Shown: positions 41,678-50,960, numbered from the stretch's first letter. The stretch is DNA of 64,000 nt from Paucisalibacillus globulus DSM 18846 (GCF_000482485.1 NZ_AXVK01000021.1:142545-206544), one strand, 5' to 3'. Notes: generated from the letters alone by a model not told the origin. Program-made: numbers and translations.

Positions 41678-42724
41678 TTGGGAAAAATGAAGAAGACAAT
41701 GTTTGTTGGTGCAATTGGATTAGCATTGCTTTTAGCAGGTTGTGGTGATGATACTGCTACTACAGATGATTCAGAAAAATCGAATGACAAAGTAAGTGCG
41801 GAAGAAAGTAAAGCTACAGAAACAAAAGTTATTGGGGCACATGAAGATTTAAATCAGGAACCAATCCCTATTAAGTTTGAAAGGATTGGTGAACATGAAG
41901 TAAATATTGAAATGACTGCCCAAATTACAGATATAGAAATTGCTAAAGGTGAAATATATAAGGCTTGGACATTTAATGGGGAAGCACCTGGACCATTAGT
42001 TGTTGTAAATGAAGGGGATACAATGAATTTCACCCTAAAGAACTTGGATCCTGCTATTCCACACAGCATGGATTTCCACGCAGTTGAAACGTCTCCAACA
42101 AAGAACTTTATCGATATAGAGCCGAATGAAAGTGGAACTTTCACGTTCACAGCGAATAGACCTGGGGTGTTTATGTACCACTGTGCTACTGGTCCGGCAC
42201 TATCTCATATCGCCAATGGAATGCATGGTGTCGTCATTGTTAAACCAAAAGACGGCTACCCAACGGATGACCAGGTTGACAAAGAATTCGCTTTAATTCA
42301 AAACGAATGGTATAACTACAATGATTTAGAAGATTTTACAGATGGTACTCCTAACCAAGTTGTATTCTCTACAAAAGCATTAAAAGAAGGAGATCGTAAT
42401 ACAAACGGAGATACTTTCACATTAAAGGATGAGCCTTTAGAGGCAAAAGTGGGAGAACGAATTCGTCTCTATGTTAACAACGTTGGACCGAACCAAGTAA
42501 GTTCCTTCCATGTTGTTGGTGCACAGTTCGATGTGACCTATTTAGATGGAAACCCAGAAAATGTTCTAAAAGGGATGCAGACCGTCCAATTGCCAGCTAG
42601 TGGAGGAGCGGTTGTTGAGTTTGAAGTATTTGAAGAGGGGGACTATACAATTGTAACCCACCAATTCAACCACGTTCAAAAAGGTGCAGCTGCGATTATT
42701 CGAGTAACAGCTGATGGTGAATAA
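41678..42724 (+). CDS. nirK: Copper-containing nitrite reductase (NirK type), lipoprotein
   Basis: About 348 residues from TTG 41678 (CGGGAG 8 nt upstream). A lipoprotein signal (GAIGLALLLAGC) anchors it outside the membrane. Two cupredoxin domains are present. PHSMDFHA gives a type 1 Cu His, the active-site Asp and a type 2 Cu His. YHCATGPALSHIANGMHG gives the His-Cys pair, the His and the Met of the type 1/type 2 sites. SSFHVVGAQFD carries the catalytic His, and VTHQFNHVQKGAAA the last type 2 His. All ligands of trimeric NirK are therefore present. It reduces nitrite to NO. It stands alone, without other denitrification genes in the window, and is probably Fnr-activated. Confidence 0.85.
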   Translation: MGKMKKTMFVGAIGLALLLAGCGDDTATTDDSEKSNDKVSAEESKATETKVIGAHEDLNQEPIPIKFERIGEHEVNIEMTAQITDIEIAKGEIYKAWTFNGEAPGPLVVVNEGDTMNFTLKNLDPAIPHSMDFHAVETSPTKNFIDIEPNESGTFTFTANRPGVFMYHCATGPALSHIANGMHGVVIVKPKDGYPTDDQVDKEFALIQNEWYNYNDLEDFTDGTPNQVVFSTKALKEGDRNTNGDTFTLKDEPLEAKVGERIRLYVNNVGPNQVSSFHVVGAQFDVTYLDGNPENVLKGMQTVQLPASGGAVVEFEVFEEGDYTIVTHQFNHVQKGAAAIIRVTADGE

Positions 42725-42753
42725 TAGAACAATATCAGAACTATAACTCTCTT

Positions 42754-42790
42754 AGGAAACAAGGGGCTATTACCCCTGTTTCCTTTTTTC
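42754..42790 (+). terminator. Terminator after nirK
   Basis: AGGAAACAAGGGG pairs with CCCCTGTTTCCT (one bulge), followed by TTTTTTC. From 42791 to 43079 no gene is seen. Confidence 0.85.
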
Positions 42791-43079
42791 TATGGATAGG
42801 ACTATTGTTAAAATAGCGCCCAACAGCTCATAATAAGAATATGAAAATGCGAATATTTAATTATAAAATTTTATAAAAGTTCGGTTTTTGCTATAATGGG
42901 TATATCTGAAAAATATCAAAGAAAACAATGAAACGATAGCTTAAATAGCCAATTGTTCTACGTAAACTTAATGATATCAATGGTTTTCACGGAATTTTAA
43001 ATAGAATGAATTTTAGTTCTTCATTCTGTTCTCTTGCAATATATCGCTTGGGTGGTATACTAAAGGCGAACTTAATCAT

Positions 43080-43155
43080 CGTTTTCATATAATAGTGGGG
43101 ATATGGCCTACAAGTATCTACCAGTTTACCGTAAATAAACTGACTATGGAAAGCA
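43080..43155 (+). promoter_or_regulatory. Purine riboswitch aptamer 2, guanine type
   Basis: P1 TTTTCATA/TATGGAAA, P2 GTGGG-GATATGG-CCTAC, J2/3 AGTATCTACC, P3 CAGTTTACCGTAAATAAACTG-type stem and J3/1 GACTATGG with the C discriminator. J2/3 has A where the first riboswitch has T (GTATC against GTTTC), a flipped-out position that should not change specificity. A terminator follows at 43287. Confidence 0.9.
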
Positions 43156-43286
43156 AGTACGGAATAACTTCTATTTTACTATCAGATATACAAGTTGATA
43201 GTAAAGAGTCAGACATCGATTTTCGCAGAAATTGACGACAAGTCGTGTTGTATTTATTAGATGTTTTCTGATTTCGAACTAACAAG

Positions 43287-43331
43287 GCTCGAAATACATG
43301 CTTTTTCATGGCATGTGTTTCGAGCTTTTTT
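43287..43331 (+). terminator. Riboswitch expression-platform terminator
   Basis: GCTCGAAATACATGC pairs with GCATGTGTTTCGAGC (one G-T pair), followed by TTTTTTC. Confidence 0.85.
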
Positions 43332-43332
43332 C

Positions 43333-43420
43333 TGTAGGTAGATAGGAAAGTATAAACACTTTCCGCACGTATAGAAAAACTAACGCATTCGTTAAATAAT
43401 GAGCGAATGTGAGTTTTTCT
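43333..43420. repeat. Dispersed repeat R1 (variant copy)
   Basis: GTAGGTAGATAGGAAAGTAT, ACTTTCCGCACGTATAGAAA, AACTAACGCATTCG and the hairpin return CGAATGTGAGTTTTTCT. Confidence 0.7.
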
Positions 43421-43584
43421 AAGTTTATATGAAAAAGTGAATACATCAAGAGGAGTAGGGGGAGTGTAATCGGCTTTTTGCGTTGAACAATAATGAGAAA
43501 TGATAGTGCCTATTTTGAATTTTTTAGAAAAGATAAGAGAAAATATAATTATATGGTTTACGAAAGAATGAGGAGGAAAAAAAT

Positions 43585-44694
43585 ATGAAAAATCGTTTTG
43601 GATTACTGTTCGTTTTACTTCTTTCAATAGGGATGATTTTAGCAGCATGTGGTGGAGCAACAGATGAAGAGAATAAGGATAAAGGTAATAACGATTCCGC
43701 TTCTAAAAATGGAGAAGCTTCTGCAGACTATAAAGTTGCTATGGTTACAGATGAAGGTGGCGTAGATGATAAATCATTCAACCAATCAGCTTGGGAAGGT
43801 ATCCAAGCATGGGGAGAAGCTATTGGCTTATCTAAAGGTGAAGGATTTGATTATGCACAGTCAAATGATAAAGCGGAATACATGCCGAATATAACTCGTT
43901 TTGTTCGTGATGAATATGATCTAATTTTTGGTGTTGGTTTTAAATTAAAAGAAGATCTTCAACTAGCTGCAGAACAATATCCAGATAATAATTTTGCTAT
44001 TGTTGATGAAGTGGTTGATGCTCCGAATGCTACTAGTATTACGTTTAAAGAACATCAAGGTTCATTCCTTGTAGGAGTGGCAGCTGCTTTGAAAACTAAA
44101 ACAAATAAAGTTGGGTTTGTTGGTGGAATTAAATCTCCTTTAATCACTAAATTTGAATCTGGATTTATTGCAGGTGTTAAATCTGTGAATGCTGACATTG
44201 AAGTGGACGTTCAATATGCGGAATCTTTCACAGATCCAGCAAGAGGTAAAATTATCGCAGCTAATATGTATGATAATGGTGTAGATGTGATTTATCATGC
44301 ATCTGGTGGAACAGGAAATGGTGTATTTAACCAAGCAAAAGATATGAAGCAAAATGACCCTGACAGTGAAATCTGGGTAATCGGTGTAGACCGTGATCAG
44401 CACGAAGAAGGTCAAATTGGGGATCATAACATTACATTAACTTCCATGGTCAAACGTGTTGATGTTGCAGTACAAGATCTTATTAATCGAGGTATGGATG
44501 GAAAATTCCCTGCTGGAGAGGTACTAGAATATGGTATTGAAGAAAATGCTATATTAATCGCTAATACCAATGAAGAAGCAATGACAGAAGAGATTATTTC
44601 TACTGTGAAAGAATGGGAAGAAAAGGTCCTTAATGGTGAAGTGGAAGTACCACAAACTGAAGAAGAATTAGAGAAATACGTGGATTCATTATAG
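43585..44694 (+). CDS. BMP-family nucleoside/purine-binding lipoprotein
   Basis: A 369-residue substrate-binding lipoprotein. The signal MKNRFGLLFVLLLSIGMILA is followed by AACGG (lipidated Cys), then an acidic linker. The Bmp/Med domain includes YKVAMVTDEGGVDDKSFNQS, VGFVGGIKSPLITKFESGF, YHASGGTGNGVFNQAK and WVIGVDRDQHEEGQ. Family members (NupN, TmpC, PnrA) bind purine nucleosides for ABC uptake. AGGAGG lies 6 nt before the ATG. The riboswitch upstream supports a purine ligand. No permease or ATPase follows; the next gene is an acetyltransferase after a terminator, so it must use components encoded elsewhere. Confidence 0.92.
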   Translation: MKNRFGLLFVLLLSIGMILAACGGATDEENKDKGNNDSASKNGEASADYKVAMVTDEGGVDDKSFNQSAWEGIQAWGEAIGLSKGEGFDYAQSNDKAEYMPNITRFVRDEYDLIFGVGFKLKEDLQLAAEQYPDNNFAIVDEVVDAPNATSITFKEHQGSFLVGVAAALKTKTNKVGFVGGIKSPLITKFESGFIAGVKSVNADIEVDVQYAESFTDPARGKIIAANMYDNGVDVIYHASGGTGNGVFNQAKDMKQNDPDSEIWVIGVDRDQHEEGQIGDHNITLTSMVKRVDVAVQDLINRGMDGKFPAGEVLEYGIEENAILIANTNEEAMTEEIISTVKEWEEKVLNGEVEVPQTEEELEKYVDSL

Positions 44695-44700
44695 TAAGGG

Positions 44701-44731
44701 AGGGAAGGCTTATGTTAGCCTTCCCTTTTAT
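44701..44731 (+). terminator. Terminator after the BMP lipoprotein gene
   Basis: AGGGAAGGCT and AGCCTTCCCT form a 10-bp stem, followed by TTTATTATTTTT. Confidence 0.85.
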
Positions 44732-44902
44732 TATTTTTCAGTTGAAGATGGAGAGACAGTTCCTCCAAAACGATGTGAAACAACTTTTTTAAAAAGTTAT
44801 TGTAGCCTTTTATTGCATATGTCGGAATATTATGCAAAAATCAATGTAACTAAAATAGAATTAAGGAATGTAATGTTCTTTCTAGGGGGAAAACAATACA
44901 AT

Positions 44903-45817
44903 ATGCAATTTGAAATTAGAAATTTTAAAAAAGAGGATATGCCATTGTTAGGTGACTTCTACCAAGCAGTTACGAGAGATAGAAAGGTTGTGTTTTGGTG
45001 GGTTGGCCCGGAGCAGAATTGGGATAATGTGTTTTGTGCTTTTGAAAAAGGAAGAATGGTTGCTAAAGGCCAGGTAGAGATTATTAATAGTATTTCAGAT
45101 GGACACCCGGAAGAGAGTAGACATAGTATTTATTTGAATTTAAAGACCTTGCCTGATAGGGAGTTAGATTTTGATTTACTGAACAGGCTGTATGAATCAT
45201 TATATGGCCGTGCCTTAGAGCTGAAACAGCAACTTTCAGCTAATTACCGAACCAATCTTTGTGTAGGAAATTTCGGAACGGAAGTAAATAACAATCGCTA
45301 CTTTTTAGAAGAGAAAGGTTTTCGTCAGTTAGAAACCTTGTATACAATGGAAAGAGATTTGCATCAACCAATCAATCCTGTTGTCTTACCTCATTCTAAG
45401 TTGAAATCAGACTTTTGGAAGATGGATAGTTTAGAAGAAGAAAAGCTTTATTTAGAGGCAGAGTGTGAAATATGGCCTGATTCTGCACTGGGACTTAAAC
45501 GATTACGTGAATATAAAAGCAATTCTTCTTGGACGGCCATACCTGTATGGGAAAATGGTAGTATTGTTGCCTGTGCGCTTGTATGGCAAGAGGATGAAAT
45601 TGGTGTTATCGAGGATGTATTTGTTAAGAAAGCATGGAGAAAACAAGGAATTGCAAAATTCCTTCTAACCACTGCTCTTATCTATCTAAAAGATGTTGGG
45701 CTAGATAAAGCACAATTGATGGTTGATACAGAGAATGAAAAAGCATTAAGTGTGTATCAGTCCGTTGGGTTTAATGTAGTGGAGGAAGAAAGAAGATTTT
45801 GTGTTGAATTAGTTTAA
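44903..45817 (+). CDS. GNAT-family acetyltransferase (two GNAT-like halves)
   Basis: About 304 residues from ATG 44903 (AGGGGGA 12 nt upstream; upstream in-frame starts have no site). The N-terminal half (starts MQFEIRNFKKEDMPLLGDFY) is a degenerate GNAT fold. The C-terminal half has the active acetyl-CoA loop VFVKKAWRKQGIAKFLLTTA and the closing ENEKALSVYQSVGFNVVEEE. This two-domain arrangement is like mycothiol-synthase-type GNATs, but the substrate is unknown. It is followed by a terminator and precedes a TetR-controlled ABC pair without apparent linkage. Confidence 0.8.
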   Translation: MQFEIRNFKKEDMPLLGDFYQAVTRDRKVVFWWVGPEQNWDNVFCAFEKGRMVAKGQVEIINSISDGHPEESRHSIYLNLKTLPDRELDFDLLNRLYESLYGRALELKQQLSANYRTNLCVGNFGTEVNNNRYFLEEKGFRQLETLYTMERDLHQPINPVVLPHSKLKSDFWKMDSLEEEKLYLEAECEIWPDSALGLKRLREYKSNSSWTAIPVWENGSIVACALVWQEDEIGVIEDVFVKKAWRKQGIAKFLLTTALIYLKDVGLDKAQLMVDTENEKALSVYQSVGFNVVEEERRFCVELV

Positions 45818-45844
45818 TGGGTAATACATAATAACAATTTTTAT

Positions 45845-45890
45845 ACGGATCTTTTGCACCGATCGGTTTGGAAGTCAGAAGATCCGTTAA
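45845..45890 (+). terminator. Terminator after the GNAT gene
   Basis: ACGGATCTT pairs with AAGATCCGT; the T-run is weak. Confidence 0.55.
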
Positions 45891-45972
45891 TTTAATCTGT
45901 CTTTCAAAAAAATTTACAAAAATTTTACAATAAATCTGTAAATTAAATAAACTTATGTGTTATTCTATTATC

Positions 45973-45987
45973 GACAGACAGTCGGTC
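45973..45987. promoter_or_regulatory. Candidate TetR operator
   Basis: GACAGACAGTCGGTC has 7-bp arms with one mismatch, between a probable -10 (TATTCTATTAT, about 45961) and the TetR start codon, suggesting autorepression. Confidence 0.5.
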
Positions 45988-46001
45988 GGTGAGGAGGTGT
46001 A

Positions 46002-46640
46002 ATGAATATGCGAGTTGTAAAAAAGCCGGAAGAACGAAGAAATGAAATACTTGATGCAGTGGATGAGCTTTTCAGTCAGAAAGGATTTGATGGTACTACT
46101 ACAACAGATATTCTTGATAAGGTCGGTATTGCGAGAGGTACATTATACTATTACTTCAAGTCAAAAGAAGATCTGATGGATGCATTGATTGAACGGTATA
46201 GCAATCAGCTTCTAGGGGGTGCAAACCGAATTGCTGCAGACAAGGATATTCCAATAATTGAACGAATTGTTCGTGTTGTTCTATCACTGAATTTAAGTGG
46301 CGGAAGTAGCGAAGAAATTATGGATCATATTCATAAACCACAAAATGCGTTGATGCATCAGAAAATACAAAAGATGATTATTAATGAAGTGACTCCAATC
46401 ATGGCGGAAATAATTCAAGAGGGAGTTGAACAAGGGGTGTTTCATACACCGTATCCTTACGAGTGTATGGAAATGCTAATCACGTATACGAATACTATTT
46501 TTGACGATAATTTGGTGGAAATGACAAATGAGGAGCGGATTAGACGGATGGAGGCATTTATTTTTAATACGGAAAGGATTCTTGGTGCAGAAAGCGGGAG
46601 TCTTATGGAAGTTATTCAGATATTTGGTAACGAGGAGTAA
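46002..46640 (+). CDS. TetR/AcrR-family regulator
   Basis: A 212-residue repressor. The N-terminal TetR helix-turn-helix covers about 10-56 (RRNEILDAVDELFSQKGFDG, TTTDILDKVGIARGTLYYYF, KSKEDLMDALIERY), followed by an all-helical ligand-binding domain. Two in-frame ATGs (46002, 46008) follow GAGGAGGTG; either may be used. It is first in a likely operon with the FtsX-type permease and ATPase, spaced 35 and 6 bp. It probably represses the operon and is released by the transporter substrate or another effector. Confidence 0.88.
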   Translation: MNMRVVKKPEERRNEILDAVDELFSQKGFDGTTTTDILDKVGIARGTLYYYFKSKEDLMDALIERYSNQLLGGANRIAADKDIPIIERIVRVVLSLNLSGGSSEEIMDHIHKPQNALMHQKIQKMIINEVTPIMAEIIQEGVEQGVFHTPYPYECMEMLITYTNTIFDDNLVEMTNEERIRRMEAFIFNTERILGAESGSLMEVIQIFGNEE

Positions 46641-46675
46641 AAAGTAGATTTATTTTCTAAAAGCGGAGGTGAATT

Positions 46676-48982
46676 ATGTATAACAGAATTATCCGTAATG
46701 ATATGTTGAAGAGTAAGTTCATAACAGTTATTACAATGATATTTGTTGCTGCTGCCGCTATGCTCGTATCATTAGCGGCAATACTTGTAGTCAATCTTTC
46801 TGGGGCGTTAGATAACCTCATGACACAAGCTAAAACTCCTCATTTTATGCAGATGCATTCTGGGGAGATTGATCGAGAGAGACTAGTAGATTTTGCAGAA
46901 GAAAATCGTAATGTAGATGAATTTCAAGTGGTTGAATTTCTTAACATGGATGGTGCTCAAATCACTTTGGGAAATAATTCCCTTGCACATAGTGTTCAAG
47001 ATCATGGCCTCAGTGTACAAAACAAAAAATTCGATTATCTACTTGATTTAAACGGTAGGATCATCAATGTATCTGATGGGGAAGTCTATGTTCCAGTGAC
47101 GTATATGAAAGACAATACGACAAAGGTTGGTGACGTGGCAGTTATAAGTGGAAAGGAATTTATCGTAGCGGGATTTCTCCGTGATTCAACTATGAATTCC
47201 TCACTCTCCTCATCCAAGCGATTTCTAGTTAGTAACAATGATTATGCTGAATTACTGGGCCATGGGGAAATCGAGTATTTGATCGAGTTTAGATTAAAGG
47301 ATTACTCTTTGATAGGAGAATTTGAAACAATGTATGCATCTGTTGGAATGGAAGCGAATGGGCCAACTGTAACCTATGCCCTATTCAAGACAATGAATGC
47401 TATTTCTGATGGGATGCTGATTGCAGTTATTCTTCTTGTAAGTGGTCTTGTTGTGGTAATAGCATTGATGAGCATACGCTTTACGCTTCTTGCAAAAATT
47501 GAAGATGATTATCGCGAAATTGGTGTGATGAAAGCAATAGGGTTGCGTCTTTCTGATATAAAGAAGATTTATCTTGCAAAATACGCTTTGATTGCTGCTA
47601 TAGGGAGTATTCTTGGATTTATTCTCTCCATTATATTTAAAGGCGTACTACTTGAAAATATCCGACTGTTTATGGGGGAAAGTGAAAATTCGTCGTATGG
47701 TTTACTATTTGGGGTGCTTGGTATACTGCTTGTATTCCTTGTAATCATGACCTATGTCAGTAGCGTGTTGAAACGGTTTCGAAAAATATCTGTTGTGGAA
47801 GCTATACGATTTGGCACGTCTCAGGAGAAACGGGCTCATGTTAATCGGCTAACTCTTAGTAGAAGAAAACTATTAAGCACGAATGTTTTTCTAGGGGTGA
47901 AAGATGTTTTAGCAAGAAAAAAGCTGTATGTCACTAGTTTAGTAGTATTAGTAATCTCTGTATTTATCATTATTGTTCCACAGAACCTTTCTAACACGAT
48001 TTCTTCTAAGAGCTTCATCCAATACATGGGGATTGGTCATTACGATTTACATATCCAATCTAATAATCCAGATCAAACGGATCAGATTGTAAACGTGATT
48101 GACAGTGACCATGATGTTTCAAAATATGTGGTGATGACAACAAAGACGTTTAAGGTAAAAATGAATAATGAATCAGAGGAAAATATAAAGATTGAACTGG
48201 GTGATCATTCCATATTTCCAATTGCGTATTCAGAGGGGCGTGCTCCTGCTAGTGAGGATGAACTTGCACTTTCAGATATAAACGCTAGTGAGATGGGTAA
48301 GAAGGTCGGTGACATGATTACGCTAGAGATAGGTGGAGATGAGGAAGATTTTACCGTAACTGGAATATACTCTGACGTTACAAATGGAGGCAAGACGGCA
48401 AAGGGTGTCTTCCATGATAATTCGACGAATAGTATATGGACGATAATCTCTGTTGAACTATCGGATAAATCACTAGTTAGCGGCAAAGCATCGATGTATG
48501 CAGATGAATTTGATTTCGCAAAGACATCAGATATTGACGAATATGTTTCACAAACTTTTGGTTCGACAATAAGCTCTATCAAGACGGCTTCTTATGTGTC
48601 CATTGCTATTGCACTAGTAATAACAATATTGGTGACATTATTATTCATGAAAATGCTAGTTGCAAAGGACAGGTATTCCATTGCGGTCATGAAGGCGCTC
48701 GGATTTACGAATATGGATATTAGGGTGCAGTATGTTTCGCGATCCGTCTTTGTGTTAATAATTGGGGTTATTGTTGGTACTCTTTTAGCAAATACGGTTG
48801 GAGAGATGCTTGCACGGTCGATCATTTCATCATTTGGTGCCTCGACATTTAATTTTACGGTCGACCCATTATCAGCTTATTTATTCAGTCCGCTTATGAT
48901 GATAAGCGCAGTATTGATTGCTACAATAATTGGCACATCGAGTGTAGAAAAAATAAAAATATCCGAAAATATAAAGGAGTAG
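46676..48982 (+). CDS. FtsX-family ABC transporter permease
   Basis: A 768-residue membrane protein with the duplicated FtsX layout. An N-terminal helix (FITVITMIFVAAAAMLVSLA) is followed by a long extracytoplasmic region. A helix cluster near 250-380 contains DYREIGVMKAIGLRLSDIKK, then a second helix and extracytoplasmic domain. A final cluster contains YSIAVMKALGFTNMDIRVQY. The paired E/A-VMKA-x-GF coupling motifs are typical. AGCGGAGGTG lies upstream of the ATG. It pairs with the ATPase that starts 6 bp after its stop. Such systems export peptides or lipids, or confer resistance to cell-wall antibiotics; the substrate is not known. Confidence 0.88.
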   Translation: MYNRIIRNDMLKSKFITVITMIFVAAAAMLVSLAAILVVNLSGALDNLMTQAKTPHFMQMHSGEIDRERLVDFAEENRNVDEFQVVEFLNMDGAQITLGNNSLAHSVQDHGLSVQNKKFDYLLDLNGRIINVSDGEVYVPVTYMKDNTTKVGDVAVISGKEFIVAGFLRDSTMNSSLSSSKRFLVSNNDYAELLGHGEIEYLIEFRLKDYSLIGEFETMYASVGMEANGPTVTYALFKTMNAISDGMLIAVILLVSGLVVVIALMSIRFTLLAKIEDDYREIGVMKAIGLRLSDIKKIYLAKYALIAAIGSILGFILSIIFKGVLLENIRLFMGESENSSYGLLFGVLGILLVFLVIMTYVSSVLKRFRKISVVEAIRFGTSQEKRAHVNRLTLSRRKLLSTNVFLGVKDVLARKKLYVTSLVVLVISVFIIIVPQNLSNTISSKSFIQYMGIGHYDLHIQSNNPDQTDQIVNVIDSDHDVSKYVVMTTKTFKVKMNNESEENIKIELGDHSIFPIAYSEGRAPASEDELALSDINASEMGKKVGDMITLEIGGDEEDFTVTGIYSDVTNGGKTAKGVFHDNSTNSIWTIISVELSDKSLVSGKASMYADEFDFAKTSDIDEYVSQTFGSTISSIKTASYVSIAIALVITILVTLLFMKMLVAKDRYSIAVMKALGFTNMDIRVQYVSRSVFVLIIGVIVGTLLANTVGEMLARSIISSFGASTFNFTVDPLSAYLFSPLMMISAVLIATIIGTSSVEKIKISENIKE

Positions 48983-48988
48983 TCACTT

Positions 48989-49750
48989 ATGAATAAAATT
49001 ATTATCGGTGAACAAATAGTGAAATCCTTTGGGGAGGGGAAGGAAAGGCATAAAGTTCTAGATAGGGTTTCCGTGGAAATTAATGAGGGCGAGTTTGTTG
49101 CAGTTATGGGGCCATCAGGTTCGGGGAAAACGACATTGATGTTTGCGCTAAGTGGAATGGATCGTATTGATAGTGGAAAGGTTGCTTTTGATGGGGTGAA
49201 ATTATCTGACCTTGGTGAGAAGGAACTTTCCGATATAAGACGTACAAAAATGGGATTTGTATTTCAACAACCAACCATGCTGAAAAATCTTAACCTCCTT
49301 GATAATATTATTCTGCCAACTGTGAGAGATAATCGAAAAAACACGACTGCTATTTCGGAAAAGGCAAGAAAGCTTATGAAAAGAGTAGGGATTGGTGATT
49401 TTGAAAAGCGTGATATCACACAGGTTTCTGGGGGTCAACTACAACGTGCAGGTATATGCAGAGCACTAATGAACGAGCCCAAAATCCTTTTTGGAGACGA
49501 ACCAACAGGTGCGCTCAACTCAAAATCAGCCGATGAGATAATGAACATTTTATCTGAAATCAATGAAGATGATGGCACAGCAATAATGCTGGTAACCCAC
49601 GATGCAAAAGTTGCTGCAAGGGCAGAACGCATTCTGTTTATGAAAGATGGCATAATAGTGAACGAAACAAAAACTTCGAAATTCGCAAGAAAGAATCTAG
49701 AAAATAGAGTAGAAAAAATAAACCTGAAAATGAGGGAACTAGGAATTTGA
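48989..49750 (+). CDS. ABC transporter ATPase (MacB/LolD type)
   Basis: A 253-residue nucleotide-binding subunit: Walker A GPSGSGKTTLMFALSG (about 38), Q-loop VFQQPTMLKNLNLLDN, signature VSGGQLQRAGICRAL, Walker B ILFGDEPTGALNSKS and the switch His in VTHDAKVAARAERILF. The length (about 250) and the Q-loop variant fit the FtsX-partner class. It is the last gene of the TetR-permease-ATPase operon, and a MITE-like element follows directly. Confidence 0.92.
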   Translation: MNKIIIGEQIVKSFGEGKERHKVLDRVSVEINEGEFVAVMGPSGSGKTTLMFALSGMDRIDSGKVAFDGVKLSDLGEKELSDIRRTKMGFVFQQPTMLKNLNLLDNIILPTVRDNRKNTTAISEKARKLMKRVGIGDFEKRDITQVSGGQLQRAGICRALMNEPKILFGDEPTGALNSKSADEIMNILSEINEDDGTAIMLVTHDAKVAARAERILFMKDGIIVNETKTSKFARKNLENRVEKINLKMRELGI

Positions 49751-49754
49751 TAGG

Positions 49755-49906
49755 GTGCCTGTCACTTCCCGAAAAAACTCGGATTTTGTCGAATGCTTAG
49801 AGGGTTATATCATCACAGTTGTTATAAAAAAGTCCTGTTTAGCTAATAAATCGGAAAAAGATTTTCCTTCGACAAAATATGACAAAAACCGGGAAGTGAC
49901 AGGCAC
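49755..49906. mobile_element. MITE-like element with R2 terminal repeats
   Basis: GTGCCTGTCACTTCCCG (49755-49771) and CGGGAAGTGACAGGCAC (49890-49906) are perfect 17-bp inverted ends. A second inner inverted pair (ATTTTGTCGAA / TTCGACAAAAT) lies inside. The 152-bp interior is non-coding. It is the same end sequence as the R2 hairpins around the gene at 29938. Confidence 0.75.
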
Positions 49907-49936
49907 TAATTAACACTAAGAAGGGGAGTCCAAATT

Positions 49937-50770
49937 ATGAGTTATCCATCAAGAGTATTAACTATTGCAGGATCTGCGTCAGGTGGAAGTGCAGGGATTC
50001 AAGCGGATTTGAAAACTTTTCAAGAACTAGATGTGTATGGGATGAGTGTTGTTACGGCTATTGTTGGTCGACATCCGAAAACGGATAAAAATGTGCATCC
50101 AATGACATTAGAAGCGATTGAGGCTCAATTTGATACAGCAATGAAGCAGGTTGGGGCGGATGCATTGAAAACAGGAATGTTATTTTCCACCGAAGTTATT
50201 GAAACAGTTGCCAATCTTATCCGGGAATCATCTATTAAGCAAATTGTCGTTGATCCGGTTATGGTCGGTAAGCTGGATTCGAAACTATTAGCTGAGGATG
50301 CCATCGTCGCATTAAAGGAAAAGCTTATTCCGTTAGCGACGATAATTACACCAAATATTCCAGAGGCATCCTTTTTATTAGATGACCGTTCCATTACAAA
50401 TGTGGAGGAATTAAAACAAGCGGCAATTGATTTGTATGAGTTAGGAGCAAAACATGTCCTTGTCAAAGGTGGCAGATTAAGTGGTCCTGCCGTGGATGTA
50501 TTATATGATGGAAAAACAATAACGACATTTGAAGCACCACGAATTGATACAGTAAATACAAGTGGAGCAGGATGTACGTATTCAGCAGCTATTTGTGCAT
50601 ACTTAGCAAAAGGAAAAGTGGTGAAAGAAGCAGTGCATCTAGCAAAAAGTTTCGTCACCACTGCGATTGAGCATGGATTTTCTTATAATGATATGGTTGG
50701 ACCTACTTATCATGCGGCAGAGCGGAAATTTGGTGAGGCACATATGATAAAGGTAGAGCATGTGAGATAG
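49937..50770 (+). CDS. pdxK: Pyridoxal/hydroxymethylpyrimidine kinase
   Basis: A 277-residue ribokinase-family enzyme starting MSYPSRVLTIAGSASGGSAG. It has QADLKTFQELDVYGMSVVTA, VVDPVMVGKLDSKLL and the anion-hole/catalytic motif DTVNTSGAGCTYSAAICAYL. The length and pattern fit the ThiD/PdxK-type kinases of Bacillus that phosphorylate pyridoxal (and HMP) for vitamin B6 salvage. The Cys in GAGCT is the residue reported to distinguish the PdxK-type B. subtilis enzyme. AGGGGAG lies upstream. It stands alone; no thiamine or B6 operon partners are seen. Confidence 0.85.
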   Translation: MSYPSRVLTIAGSASGGSAGIQADLKTFQELDVYGMSVVTAIVGRHPKTDKNVHPMTLEAIEAQFDTAMKQVGADALKTGMLFSTEVIETVANLIRESSIKQIVVDPVMVGKLDSKLLAEDAIVALKEKLIPLATIITPNIPEASFLLDDRSITNVEELKQAAIDLYELGAKHVLVKGGRLSGPAVDVLYDGKTITTFEAPRIDTVNTSGAGCTYSAAICAYLAKGKVVKEAVHLAKSFVTTAIEHGFSYNDMVGPTYHAAERKFGEAHMIKVEHVR

Positions 50771-50892
50771 TGGTGAGGGTTTGATAGTGAAGAATCCGTT
50801 TTGAATTTACGTTAGAATGGTTCTTTATATGTGAAAATAGATTTTTTGATAAGTTGAAAAGCGACTGATAGAAAAGAAAATCCCTTGTTTCA

Positions 50893-50960
50893 TAGTTATG
50901 GATGTATAAAAACCTTTCCACCAACATAAGAAAAACTAGCACATAAGCTAGTTTTTCTTA
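50893..50960. repeat. Dispersed repeat R1 (short copy)
   Basis: GTATAAAAACCTTTCCACCA, ACATAAGAAAAACTAGC and the return GCTAGTTTTTCTTA. The hairpin loop is reduced to ACATAA. It probably serves as a terminator for both flanking genes. Confidence 0.7.

Noticed and set aside
43118..43660. 180-codon minus-strand frame across the second riboswitch
   Set aside because: It runs antisense over the aptamer, terminator, R1 repeat and the BMP signal peptide; an overlap artefact.
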